From Acanthaster planci (taxonomy: Eukaryota > Echinodermata > Asteroidea > Valvatida > Acanthasteridae): DNA of 64,000 nucleotides. The notes under the pieces are model-generated. The model was not told the DNA's origin. It searched no databases and worked only from the letters and a program-made list of their open reading frames with translations. The DNA lies in the NCBI RefSeq assembly GCF_001949145.1, contig NW_019091609.1, forward strand, positions 129,964-193,963, in the 5' to 3' direction. The position numbers were made by a program, and so were the translations under genes. Shown piece after piece: positions 45,490 through 57,079 of the stretch; within the stretch, counting starts at the first letter, position 1; every line of letters starts with the position of its first letter.

Positions 45490-45890
45490 TTTGTGAATGG
45501 CTACTCAGTGGAGTAGAAATGTTGATATTGGAGACTTGACTGTTGCTTTCATTGACCTCCGAAAAGCCTTTTATACGTCAATCATAACATTCTTCTAAGT
45601 AAATTGGTTTCATGTGGTAGCACATAGAACACGATCAGTTGGTATGCTTGTTGTGTGGATATTCACAGAAAGTTTCTTTGAAAAACAAGTTGTCTAATCT
45701 ACAACTTGTTGTGACAGGAGTTCCACAGGGATCTATTCTTGGCCCTCTTTTGTTTTCCATTTATGTAAATACCTTTTAATACCAGCTGCAGTCAGTGAAG
45801 GTATAATTGATATGTGTGCAGACGATACAATCCTTGCTGTAATAGGCAAAACACCTTTGGAAATTGAACAAAAATTATGGTCTCCTGTGT
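45490..45890 (+). mobile_element. LINE reverse transcriptase fragment
   Basis: The + strand carries VAFIDLRKAFYT (RT box with the first Asp), then VVTGVPQGSILGPLLF-type text in a shifted frame, and GIIDMCADDTILAVIGKTPL, the YADD-type catalytic box with Cys for Tyr. The order is that of the non-LTR RT palm. Internal shortening and frame changes (before 45720 and near 45770) show decay. It could belong to the same LINE group as the - strand piece at 44.9 kb but points the other way. Confidence 0.65.
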
Positions 45891-46429
45891 TCACATACCC
45901 CTGCCCAGCCTACATATGCAATGCCTATTACAATTCATTGAAAAGACTTGATTATGCATACTGCCCCTTGACCCTCCACAATGCACTGCCGTCCCTTGGC
46001 CATGTTTGTCCTTCTTTTCTCAGCGCCTGTCGTTTACGGACGTGTCTTTATGGCATTTTCGGAGTTTCAAGTATCACGTTTTTTAATTGACGTGGTTTCT
46101 GTTTACGAATAAAGAATAATTTCTCGTCTTTTGGTAAGAGCGCTTATTCTTGTATTTCGTATTTTTGTTCTTCTTTTCTGTCCCTTTTTTCTGTGCATTA
46201 TCTACAGGTTAGGGTGTGACCTACCATTGTAGTGTGTTGTATATAGCTGTTGAACAGGGCTGGACAGCCTTTTGTTCTCAATGTGGTGCGTGTGTTGGAA
46301 TAATAATGCTGTATGGGTCTGGCCATGGAGCGGGGCTTGTCGGGCTGCCCAGCTCCTTTGTGGTGCGGTTTGCGTTATCGAATTAACGGCCTTGATGGGG
46401 AGAGACCCAGTGGATTGAATAGGCTGGGG

Positions 46430-46650
46430 TTGAGTGTGCTATGCAATGACACTACCTGGGACCTTTATCTACATGATCGTGTTCAGCGTGCTATGCTGCA
46501 ACAATACCCTTGATCACTGGTGACCACTACTGGAATTGATCAGGCTGAGCATGCTATGCCGTAACACTGCCCTTGATCACTGATGACTGCTCTGTACACA
46601 TACCGACTGGGTTGAGCATGCTATGCCGTAACACTACCCTCGGTCACGGT
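46430..46650. repeat. Irregular tandem repeat, 50-67 bp unit
   Basis: The word GCTATGCCGTAACACT, with neighbours CCCTTGATCACTGGTGACC and TTGAGCATGC, recurs four times at 46435, 46489, 46551 and 46618 or close to these. It leads into the GC-rich block. Confidence 0.6.
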
Positions 46651-46679
46651 GACCAGAGAATGATGATCCATTTCTTTTT

Positions 46680-47230
46680 CCATGCTGCGGGCACCAGGCG
46701 TTGCTACCTAACACATCCCTGGGCAACCCTACCAACCGATGGCCCAGCAGGGTGCACTGGGCGACAGTCTTCCGTCTGCCCCAAGTCCCTCACCGGCTTC
46801 TGCCCGCCTGGCAGCGCCCACTTGGAAGCAGGGCTAGTCAACTCCCTCCAAACGGGCAACGGGTTCCACAGCTGGTTCGCCACGCTCCACCGCTTCTGCC
46901 ACGGACAAGTCTGCAATGCAGCACGTTGCTCAGCCTCTCATTGCATCAGGTGATGTAGACCCCTTTGGACTGCTACGCAGCCAGGGCTTTCGTGCGCCAC
47001 ACCCCATCTGCAGCTCCGGTCTGCCAAGGGACTCCGGTCATGAGGCCAGCGATCCTGACCTGGGACGCTCCTTGCAGGATACGACCGACCTTTCAAGGGA
47101 CCCCTGCCCGGCTGTTCCTCCAACCGTCCTAGCCGTCAACTCCCCAGCACCGGTAAAGTCTAAGAAGTGCAAGGCCAAGTCATCTACTTCAGCTTCCTCT
47201 TCCATGGCTAAGGGTTCTTGTCAAAATTGA
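46680..47230 (+). other. GC-rich open block, unassigned
   Basis: Clearly richer in G and C than its neighbours, with overlapping open frames on both strands. The frame 46916-47230 reads DVDPFGLLRSQGFRAPHPIC and ends in a Lys/Ser-rich tail (KSKKCKAKSSTSASSSMAKG). This may be a gag-like region of a DIRS-type element or an old retroposed exon; no domain decides. The words CTCGCGGAC and AGGTCCGCAGAGTCAGCGGAC follow downstream. Confidence 0.35.
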
Positions 47231-48600
47231 CTGTCCATGAGCTCCGCGTAGCTCGCGGACAAAATTTGGCCCTGGCAACTGATCGTCAGCCAACCCTGCA
47301 AGCTTATTTGCACCATCTAACATTTGGCTTTGTTATGCTAAATTTCCAGGTCCGCAGAGTCAGCGGACTAGTGACTTCGTGAGGTTCGCAGACTAACCGC
47401 CGCTCCGATCTCTTTGTGGTCGATATGTTGGGAGCTTGTGGTTCGTAAAACCACAGGCATTTCTGGGCAGTTCATGCGGCTTCTCGAACATTCTTTTGGC
47501 TTCTTTAGCGTCCACCTATACTTCTTGAAAATGAGTCATTTCTTGAAGCCCCATGTTTCTTTCGCTTTCACGCTGTCGAAAACCGCTTTCTTATATTTAA
47601 TTGAGTTTTAAATTGACATAGTTTTTCCCATGCGCTTTGAGAGAACGATACGGGTTGGAAAATATATTTAGTAATGGGGAGGGAAAAAAGTTTTATTGAA
47701 GAACTTCACTGGCCTTCCAAAGTATCATGGCGGAAGCTTTCCGCATAATGTAGGTATTAAGAATGTTACTTTCTACTGTGATGAATATTTTTTAACAGTG
47801 CGCTATCCTGATGTTTCTGACCCATTTTATTATCATTGAATTCACTTTAAGCCTGGTTTTGTTTCTTGTACAGTAGGTTTTTTCATAATTCCACCATAGC
47901 TTATACAGGTATTTATTTCTTTCGTCATTATTTCCTTTAGCCATAAAAGTCAGGTTTTTCTGAAAATAATTGCACTAAAGGTTATTTAAGGTTGTCCGAT
48001 TTAACCGTAATTCACGGCCTACTTTACCCCATAAGCTGATAAGTGAATATATAAAAGTAAATGTGTCAAGCTCTGCAGTCTAGGTGATACCGTTGCTTAT
48101 ATTGGTGATACTTGGCGACCTTGGGTAGGAGACTTGATTTTGCCATAGTCACGGGGATTTGCAACCAACAACGACTGTGAGCAAAATTTTATTTTGGAAC
48201 AAAGCGGACCTCGTGGGGTGCGCAGATTTCGAATAAGGGACCGATCCAGAAGTGGCCCCGGAGGTTTTGCACGGTAAACCTCGCGGGGCCACTGGGTTTT
48301 TTGAGGTTTCTCTCATTGCACTATAATGAACTCATTATCCACAGGTCAGCGCACATCGGGCAGCCTCGGTAGAGGAACACTTTTGATTAACCGCCATGCA
48401 GACGACCCCTTTGCTGTAAAGAACAAAAATCATAACATTAAGACCAATTGTCTATAAGAGTGGTGACTATCGAATATGGTGTAAAAATAATTAAAACAAA
48501 AATAACTAAAATCCCATCCATCCCATTCTCTCCACGGGATCCAAGGCAAAATACGTTGAAAACAGGGTCCTGTACGAGGAAATGAAGTTCGCGATAAAGC
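47231..48600. other. Intronic sequence with recurring GC-rich words
   Basis: GCTCCGCGTAGCTCGCGGAC, GGACCTCGTGGGGTGCGCAG and ACCTCGCGGGGCCAC appear in an otherwise A/T-rich background and may mark the ends of an unidentified element. No coding frame. Confidence 0.35.
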
Positions 48601-48610
48601 ATGTCTACAA

Positions 48611-48934
48611 ATGGCCGCAGAACTCTCATTTGTAAAGTGTGAAGAGCCTGACTGTAGGTTCTGTCTCGCACATCCTGTGCGAGCAGTCAAGGCCATCCAG
48701 GAAATTCGGAACGGCCGTGGCATTTTGCTACTCCCCGAACAGTCAACCAGTGAAAACGGCATCGGCCACTATAAGACTTACCTTGAAGTGTCCGAGTCAA
48801 CGTGTAACGTCCAGACACAGGAGACAATGCCGTCGTGGGTGGCCAAGGATCTAGGGAAATGCCCACATTGTCGGTGCTACTGTTTTTTGTCGAAGCAGGA
48901 CAAAATGAGACACTTGAGCATATTTCATTCCTAA
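48611..48934 (+). mobile_element. C-terminal C2H2 tail of a DDE transposase, second copy
   Basis: A 107-residue frame: a CEEPDCRFCLAHPVRAVKAI zinc-like segment, then SENGIGHYKTYLEV, and a closing C2H2 finger (CPHCRCYCFLSKQDKMRHLS, IFH). The order Cys knuckle, GHY/F-x-T-F/Y-x-E, finger is the same as at 21897-22109, where the catalytic part is still present. The catalytic part is not seen here. The frame itself is intact over this piece. Confidence 0.55.
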
Positions 48935-49424
48935 AGGAAACTACTAGGTTTAAAGCAAGGTCGACTACCAATTTTTGCCGCTTTGATTCCATGCCTTCAA
49001 TCTACGTCCTCATAAAGAACCCAATATAAATTAATATTTGATCCAAAAAATGGAAGGCTTAGGGTAAGTTACCAATAAGTAAAACTGCAATGATTTTAAA
49101 GTAACGCTAAGATAATTGTAAATGGATATTTTGCCCATTGCTCATGGCGTATTTCTCAACGCTTCCACGAGGAAGCAACTGGCACCCGTTTTAGAATACA
49201 AAAATAATATGCCTGTGTCTGCCTGCAGTATATCAGTAATAATATTTAAGTCCTTGAAGAACAAAAAAGAGTGCATCGGCAGTAATCTTTGCCCCTCACA
49301 ATCCAACAAAAGAAGTTTTGGCATTACGTAAATCCGGCATTCTAAATGAAAATTATAATAAATGAAAATTAACGGAAATTTAAACATCAACCAGGGATGC
49401 AAAATTCCCATATTGAATTATTTT

Positions 49425-49860
49425 GCAAGCTCGAAGTGTTAGAGTTTTGATACGAGTTTCTTCAGAAAATAAGCTACATGATTACACTTGTAAATATGTT
49501 ATGAAATGAAAGTGAATGCAATTATTATAATTCCATGTAGATTTCATGTTATACGAAATGGCTTGTCTGTTGTATATTTCTCACCACTCTTTTTTACCAG
49601 TGATTTTCCGAAAATTGGTTGAGCCATATGACAGAATATAATTATGACACCTGTGTAATTTGCAAGATGGAAGTGCTAGGGTTTGATAAGATTTTCTTCA
49701 GAAAATAAGCTACTTAATTACTCTTGTAGATGTTGTGATGAAAAAACAGTGAATACAATTATAATTCCATGTGGATTTGATTTCAGACGAAATGACTTGT
49801 TTATTTCTCCCACTTTTATTTACCAGTGAGTTTTCTCAATAATAGCAAAAGCTAGCGATC
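49425..49860. repeat. Tandem duplication, period 237 bp
   Basis: Two copies start at GCAAGCTCGAAGTGTTAGAG (49425) and GCAAGATGGAAGTGCTAGGG (49662). Both contain TTTCTTCAGAAAATAAGCTA and an AATTCCATGTGGATTT-type word. The copies differ at many sites, so the duplication is not recent. Confidence 0.75.
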
Positions 49861-51719
49861 AGACAGATTTGAAGTGTCATCTCAGTCCTCGACGAAGTGC
49901 CTGCAAAATAAAGAAAGATAGGATAGTATCAAACGAATTTCTTGCATTTACGAACTCCAACATACAATTATTGAAGTATTGGTACAACTAAAAACGAAAT
50001 GCAAATGTCTACATATAATTAGATACCTGCCTTCCCAAGATGAGTGAACACCTTTAATCTTTTAATCCCTAATAGCAGTCACCATCCGTCATTGCCTGCT
50101 TTGGCTCTATTGTTCCCCACGCCAAAATCTTCATCCTGCGACCATTCATGCGTGTGAAGTTGACCTGCAGCTCAAGGATTATGCATGTATATTCAAGAGC
50201 CATTCATACAGCCGAACCTCAAAAAACCTTGAGATTTACTGCGCAAAACCCTCGGGCCCCCTTCTGGATCGCTCCCTAAGGTCTTGTTCCTGTACCAATG
50301 CTCGTCCTGTATAGATTGTCGGGTACAGATCACAGGGGAGCTGACTACAAAGCAACATTGTGAAGGAAGCAAGCCAGCACATGCAAAGCTAGCGCAGTGT
50401 AGAACAGTGGCTAGCTTAGCATTAAAAGTGCCCCCGCGGTATCAGTTAAAAAATCAGGCAGTTTGGCCCCTAAAAGTGATGAGACTGTGTAAATCTTTGC
50501 CAAGTTCAACTCCCAAGAGCAGAGTGCTAAAAAACAGAGCTGAAAATATGACCCTACATATTGAGTTCAATGTCTCATGCAAGAGCGCCACAAGCATTCG
50601 TCATTAGAAAGGCGTGCGAAATTGAATGGTAAAATAGGTGATCAGTTTTTATCTTGCTTCAAAAGTATTGCGTGCAAATTCCATGCCCGAGTTGTTCACT
50701 CGATATTTGAAAATACATCAGTTGTACATGATTAAGATTGATATTTTTGACAATTTTATACACGTACATTAGCGCCCCCAAATGGAGAAACAGCATTTGC
50801 CGAAATCCCATGCTTGGTCAGTGACGCGCGATTTCTCCACACGCGGGCCTTGTCTTTGCATGCCCCGAACATGCGTACAATTTTACGTAGACAAGTTGTT
50901 CACTCGAATAATGAATATTTATTTCCAGATCTTGAATATTGAATATTCAAAAGTCATTAATATTTATATATTATGCACATAAATGTTGAATTGAAAATTT
51001 TCATCACATGACTAGAGGTAGCTGTACTCGCGGGAAAACCGATGCCCTTATATGGTAGTGCAGGCTGTACCATTATTGATTAGGGGCGCATTTGACAAGT
51101 CGCACATCCTCAAAGTGCGGTATGTAACAGACATGTACATTTGTACACGTGTACTGTACATGTACACGTACTGTACTGTATACATGACATGTATTTCAAC
51201 ATGACAAGCTTATTTCCCTATATTTGCAAAATGAAAAGGCACAGTGAATGATAAAACAGGTGGATCTAACACACTTGGACTTCAATTTATTCCAATTTAT
51301 AACATTCAATTTATTCCACTCCATGACACCAAATTCATTTAATGTAAATTTGAACCTAATTAAACTCGGTGACAAAGTTAGTGTCCTGCATAATCCACGT
51401 TTATCTGTAAAATTCTTTTAAAAAGGCCGTCACATGACATGTCGGACTTTATGAAAAGTCTAGCTACATGTGAAACAGTAAATTTAATTTTATTTAAATT
51501 CAACATGCCCGTGGAAATACTGATTTAATACACTGTGACCTCAGTGACAATACACTCCATTTCTGAGAACTATTATAAAAAATTGTACTGTACTGCTACT
51601 GCAAGTAACTGTTTTCATTGCAACAAGTTCACTATCAACAATATAAATTCTCAAAGATACATGTATGGATAATTTTGCCAAACAGCTTTTGTCTAAAAAT
51701 CCAAAACATTCTTCATTCT
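49861..51719. other. Intronic sequence, nothing firm
   Basis: A dense run of TGTACA/ACGTGT words lies at 51130-51190. No gene recognised. Confidence 0.35.
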
Positions 51720-54330
51720 TTAAGTTATCAATAGTTCTGTCTTTTGCCTAAACAAGCAGTTTTTCCCAGAGAAATGTTGTAACTTCAAATTACAAATTTT
51801 CAGCGATTTCACTGCGGCTTCTTTTGTGCAGTAGCTGAAGCAGGGCATCCTTTTTTTGATGGTTTGTGCTTCTGAAGTACAGTTTGTTGTGATGTCTTTC
51901 AGTTTTTCTAGGCCCTGCTGAGTGAAGTTAGAAATTGAACCGTACTTCTTGAGCATTTCAGGAACATGTTGACAAGAATGCATATATGGAGTAACATTGG
52001 TGGTTTGGTATACTTCAGTGAAGAGCTCAAGCCATTTTCTACACCTGTCTTCAAATCTACAGACTTCATCGTAGTGAATAATCCATGTTCTTCACTCCTG
52101 AGTGATGAAATCAAGTCGTACAACTCATCCCAAATAACCTGTATCCTTTCTGTTTTACTCAACAGATGAGGTAAATCACACAGAAATTGATCGATTTTGA
52201 TGTTCTCACACAAGAGTATCTTCTCCGAGCCAGTCAGTGTACGCCATTTTAATTTTTTGGACGCTTGTCCAACATGGAACGAGAATCCTGTGATTCCAAT
52301 CTCTGACAGAAAAGTCTCCAACTTGGCACAGTTTTTATGCTTCAGATGATCAAAAACACTGAGAGTGTTTTTAGCTATTTCATCAGCCTTTCTCAACTCA
52401 AGAATAAGGCGGTTGAATAATACATCTGTTATTCTCAAAAACGTGCAATGTGTCAACCACAACGTTTTCGATAGGAACTGAGAGAAAGATTGGGCTATAA
52501 GAGCAGTTGATTTTTTTGCCAGTTTTGGGAAGTAGTGCACACTTCTGAATTTCTTCAATCGTTCTGCAACCCTCGTTCTTGTCTGTCATTGACCACTTTT
52601 CACTTACTTTGTGAAACTGGTTTGAGGGGCATTTGCAATACAAACATGAGTATTTACAAGAAGCTGCATCAATACCACAACAACACAGCAAGAATTTGTA
52701 ATCACCTCCTAGCAATAATTTATGTTGTAAGTCACACCGTCAATGTAAACCTGCTTCAGATCTTCTATGGCTTTTCGTACATCTATCAAATGTTCTGACA
52801 AGGAGACCTTCACTATCTTTGAAAACTGATACCAAGTAATTTCCACTTGCCGTTGAAGCTCTTCTACCTTCTTCAATCACAGAAAACACGAAGTTTACAA
52901 TATGTATATTCTTTCCAACCCACGTGCCGTCACCTGAAAAAGTTTAATGTGGATTTCTCCTCTTTGTAATATCACTCTTCTATGCAACTCTTTTACCTTT
53001 GTTTGAATTAAACTTTTAATACATTGACAGGAATTTTATTGATGTGCTGTCTTAACCTGTACAAAGATGGAAGTCCCTGACTAGCTGAAGCCAGAGACTG
53101 GTATGCTTGATCAGAAATTCCAAATTTATCCTTAACGAATAGGATCTTGTTAATGAGCTCAGTTGAACCTTTGCTGTGGTTTAAATTTAAGGTCTGTATC
53201 TCTCCTGAAATCTTATGTTTAACAGTTAATGTTTCAGCTGCTAAGCCACAGAAATCAACAAATTGTAGGGCACCAGCACAGTGATCAGAAAGCTTAGCTT
53301 TTAGTCTAAATTGATGGGCTCGACTATATTTTGACTTATTCTTGTACTTTGCAAGGATCTGTTGGGTAGCAAATATTCTGATCCTTCTGTCACTGTATTT
53401 CTGATTGTGTTTGCTAAGTTCCCCAACAACATTATCAAGTTTGTAAACAATTTCACTATTCAGAATTTTTAAGTTCCAGTATTTATGTTTCAAAATCCAC
53501 TTCTCAAATGCTTTTCGCTGACCTCCTCCCTTTTTTGAAATGTTCAATGTAGCCAAAAGTCGAGAGAGTTTTACACGTATCTGGCGTTCTAAACGTGGGT
53601 TAATGTCACAGACAAGTTGTATTGCTGGCACAATAGTAAGAATATTTCAGATGTTAGGCTCCTTTGAATTTTACCCGGAAAACTTTCTTTAAGAAAGTTG
53701 ATAATCAGACAAATATCCACACCTACAAAGGTGCTCACAGGGTGAGCAGGCATTGATGTTCCATTACAATGGTAAACTAGGCTTGCCACAGATGCTTACT
53801 TGTCTTGTATTGTTAATGGTAGGGTCTCCTCTCACGGAGCTCAGCAAAATGTAAGTCCCTGGATTAATGAAGCCTTCTCTTCCATCAGAATCAAATTCTG
53901 GAATGGAACAATGTTTCTGGTTTGACACAAATAAGGTGCCAGGAATGACGTAAGAGCAGTTTCCAAACTCATCAAGTGTTTGCATCCACTGGTCTCCAAA
54001 TATTGGCCACTGTTCACTGTTCTCCTGGATATGTCTCTTTGTCAATGGTTCCCTTACACCAAACACTGCATCAAAGTTCTCTCTCTGTGCGTCTCTCCTG
54101 ATCGTTACATGAGGAGTTTCTTTTCTCCCATTTTTCAAAGCACGTTTGATATCTGTCAACAACAGATGAGTAAGAAACTGGCTGGAGTTAGGTGGAGTCT
54201 TCGCTGAATCATCAGTTGCAGGATGACAATTCATGATGATTTTGTCCCTTGAGAGCCATTCATTATAACACCTGCACCATTCTGGGTAGGTTACATAAAC
54301 CTCTGAACCTCGCTGTCGAAGAATCTACAG
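51720..54330 (-). mobile_element. Large transposase-type gene of a marine DNA-transposon family, decayed
   Basis: The - strand carries, from 54.33 kb downward, a spliced-looking first exon and then a long DDE/RNase H-like protein. Landmarks: DINPRLERQIRVKLSRLL and VKDKFGISDQAYQSLASASQ (53008-53631). Further on come a GDGTW-like patch near 52935, GGDYKFLLCCCGIDAASCKY, CLYCKCPSNQF, KWSMTDKNEGCRTIEEIQ, and ending text FTQQGLEKLKDITT near 51880. I recall this as an abundant uncharacterised family in corals, amphioxus and molluscs; the formal superfamily is unknown to me. Several frame changes and stops split the protein, so it is inactive. A GGD-type acidic pair and the CxxC before KWSMTD are probable catalytic and zinc parts. 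Confidence 0.65.
53807..54325 (-). CDS. Exon-like N-terminal part of the 51.7-54.3 kb gene
   Basis: On the - strand an acceptor TTTTTTTGTACTGTAG (54326 side) precedes ILRQRGSEVYVTYPEWCRCY. The frame stays open through KGRK-type text to RGDPTINNTRQ, where a donor GTAAGC follows (near 53806). About 519 bp. Contents: VFGVREPLTKRHIQENSEQW and GFINPGTYILLSSVRGDP. No domain name. The intact frame and both splice-like borders suggest it was a true exon. It could be a captured host exon, or the family's own first domain. Confidence 0.4.
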
Positions 54331-55130
54331 TACAAAAAAAGAATAGCCACGGTAAACATTTACAAAAACAGCAAATTAAAAAAACATCCCCAGATTGAAG
54401 AACAGTTGGGCCTTGGGCACTGGCCTAAAATAACGCTAGACCCCAGGCTTTGACTCTACATTTGTGATCTGATGGCAATTAAAGTCAAGAGTTCAAATGT
54501 CTTTAAAAATACTAACGACCATGACCCAGTGGAGTAAAGCAGCAGCAACCAGAACTGATTCTCTCATAAATACCTAAACTAGGCCTACCTCGTTCATTTG
54601 TCTTTGCAGAAAACATAGTAGTCTTATGTCACGTCATGACGTGACATTTTCCATGCAACATACCTGCATAAAAATGGTACACCCCGCGTGATCGCACAGG
54701 TGTTTGATTTTCTAAACTGAAATGATAATTAATACTAATTAAATGACTATTTTAGACTTTACCTCAACTTTAAACAGATCCTCGTCTCTCTAGGAACGGA
54801 GTCTGCATGGTCTTTTCTCCAAATACCTTCTGGGAATGTGGCTGTTATTCAGATTTTGGTAAAAATTGGTTGTTTTTTGGGGACAGCTTTGTTGAAGACG
54901 TCCGTCTCCGCGAGAACCAGACATAGCAACGACACGTACGCGTATGCGGCCGTGTCAGTGCTTGGGCAATCCCATTGGCGAAAGGTTCGACTGTTACGTG
55001 ACCATGGCAGGAACAGAAAATACGGTGGTGCCCTCAATTGATTAAAATACGCAAGGAAAAGGAGACATTCAACTCAGTATGAAGTGACTGAGAAAGTAGA
55101 GAGTTGCCACATGAGCAATGGCTGAAAGCG
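54331..55130. promoter_or_regulatory. Possible upstream region of the - strand transposase gene
   Basis: Includes the 22-bp palindrome at 54626-54647 and a CpG-richer stretch at 54880-55030 (CGTCTCCGCGAGAACC, ACGTACGCGTATGCGGCCGTG) with an inverted CCAAT box (CCCATTGGCG). Together they look like a promoter for the element. No TATA box near a start; inference only. Confidence 0.3.
54626..54647. repeat. Perfect 22-bp palindrome ATGTCACGTCA/TGACGTGACAT
   Basis: Exactly self-complementary and contains two overlapping CRE-type half sites (ACGTCA, TGACGT). About 300 bp upstream of the first exon-like part of the - strand gene. Confidence 0.9.
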
Positions 55131-55149
55131 GAGTTGAGAAATATCACTA

Positions 55150-55250
55150 TTGGGGGGGTGATCTTGTTTTGTGGGAATAATAAAAAAGTAACTGGTTAAC
55201 CCACAAAAAATGAAAAGAATCTGAAAGATTAGGGACGGACAAATAATTAA
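55150..55250. repeat. Second copy of the dispersed repeat tail
   Basis: Matches the end of 33930-34500 over about 90 bp with moderate divergence. Confidence 0.45.
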
Positions 55251-57079
55251 ATGTGTGTTTCAGATACCTCTGGGAAGTTGGTATGCATTACAGGCCCTAA
55301 ACATATTGCTGACAATTACCTTGACAATACTATTGCCTGGCAACCTCTGAAATCCCACCCCTTTGAGCAGCCATTTGATCATGCTTGGCACATGTTTCTG
55401 ACAACAGTCACCCAATAATAAAAATGAACCCCTCCAGCCCGGTAGCTCGAATAAGTCTCATTGGTCTACGTGGCAAACCACAGGTGCCCAGTTCCCTCTG
55501 TCCTGTCTTGGGAATGAGCCATGGCCTAGCTCTCGATAGCTGTGATGGCGATCTTAATACAGGCCAAACAATACAGGCCTTAAAAGGCCAAACAAAATGT
55601 GCATGACACAAAACTAGGTTCTGCATAATTACTGGTGCGATTAAGGCCTAGTTTGACTAGGCTCCACTTTAGAAAACAGGAGTTTCAGTTAAGTGGTTTT
55701 TCTGAAAGCATTGAAATTTTGAAAACTTTGCGTCAGGTACAGTGCAAAATGGCTTTGCAAAATGGCAATTGCAATATATGGCCTTTATGGGTTGCATTTT
55801 TTAATACGGTACCCATGCCACCAATGGTAATTCCCTATTTAAAATCCAGCATCATTGTACATGCATATTTGTGAGAGTTGCTTTCTTCTTTGATTTGGTA
55901 GCAATCGCACCGTGAAGGTTTTTATATAAGAATTATTAGTCCCCGATAAAAGCTCCAATCGATATGTTTACTGCCTATCACAAAAAAGTATAAGAGCTAT
56001 TTTATTTTAAAAACACACAAAATCAATCTCTGAAGGTTTTAATAGACAAAAGACAAAAGAAATAAACAATTTTCAGAAATAAACAATTTAAAAACTCCAA
56101 ATGGGGCTTGTCAATAATTACATAACAAACATCCTGCTCATTTCTGTTGATTTCAAGGGGTTCAATGAATTGCACAAATATTTCTTTAACCCCTTCTCAC
56201 TGGGAAGCGGTAAGAGCTGCTGTAAATATTGAGATCCCTTAGCCCGCTTTTCAGCTATTATTCTTGGCCCACGCTCAAGCGAACACGGTGAAAGAAGGCA
56301 TACCCTGGGTCTTGTATATAAGATAATTGGCCTTTGTGTGTTGCCAAGAAATGAAAAGGCCGATTTTGCATCATGATCGCCAGCTTCACAATAGTCCCCA
56401 CTTTGAAAAGAGGCGACGGGAATGTGGAAGCGTGAGTAGAGCCGCATACCACTGAACAATGAGCCTTTTCATTGTGATAAATCAAAGCGTGCAGAGCACA
56501 CAGGGCCACAAACCAAGAATTTGCGGTTTGGCAGTGGCCTTCGTGGTGAAGCAAGGCTGGAATTCTCGGAGTCGGCTTTCAGAAAAAAGTCCCGACGTCA
56601 AGGGGTTAAGGGATGTTTTCAGCAAATATACCTCTAAATACAGACACAATGCATCATTATTCTGGACACAAGTCTCCATGTCTGATTTATTTCTGGCTGA
56701 TAAATTTCAGCCACTCTTGAATGTTCTTCTGCTGTGCTCTCTCATCTCGGTGTTAATTTTCTTCACTCTTGTCTGGTACATTTCTGCATCAAATTAAACA
56801 AATTTGGCAAAATTTGTTCTTATTTTGAAGAATAGAAATCTACATGTACACATGCACAAGTAGCTCTTCGAGCAAGGGTTTACACCACCAAATTAGAACG
56901 ATGATATGTGGAACGCAGACTCGCACATACAAGATAGCACCATGCATGCCACGAGACATCTCCATGCACCGTGTGCAACCGCACTCGACGAATCGCCAAA
57001 ACCTGTCCTTTTCATTTTGATTTCCATGGGCCATTTCACATCATAAAACTTTGCAACCCAAATGAAAATAACAATGAAA
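55251..57079. other. Intronic sequence, nothing firm
   Basis: Open frames at 56118-56797 on both strands are mutual shadows without a known domain. The text just left of 57080 on the - strand is not recombinase, so the DIRS-like piece is cut at that point. Confidence 0.35.
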
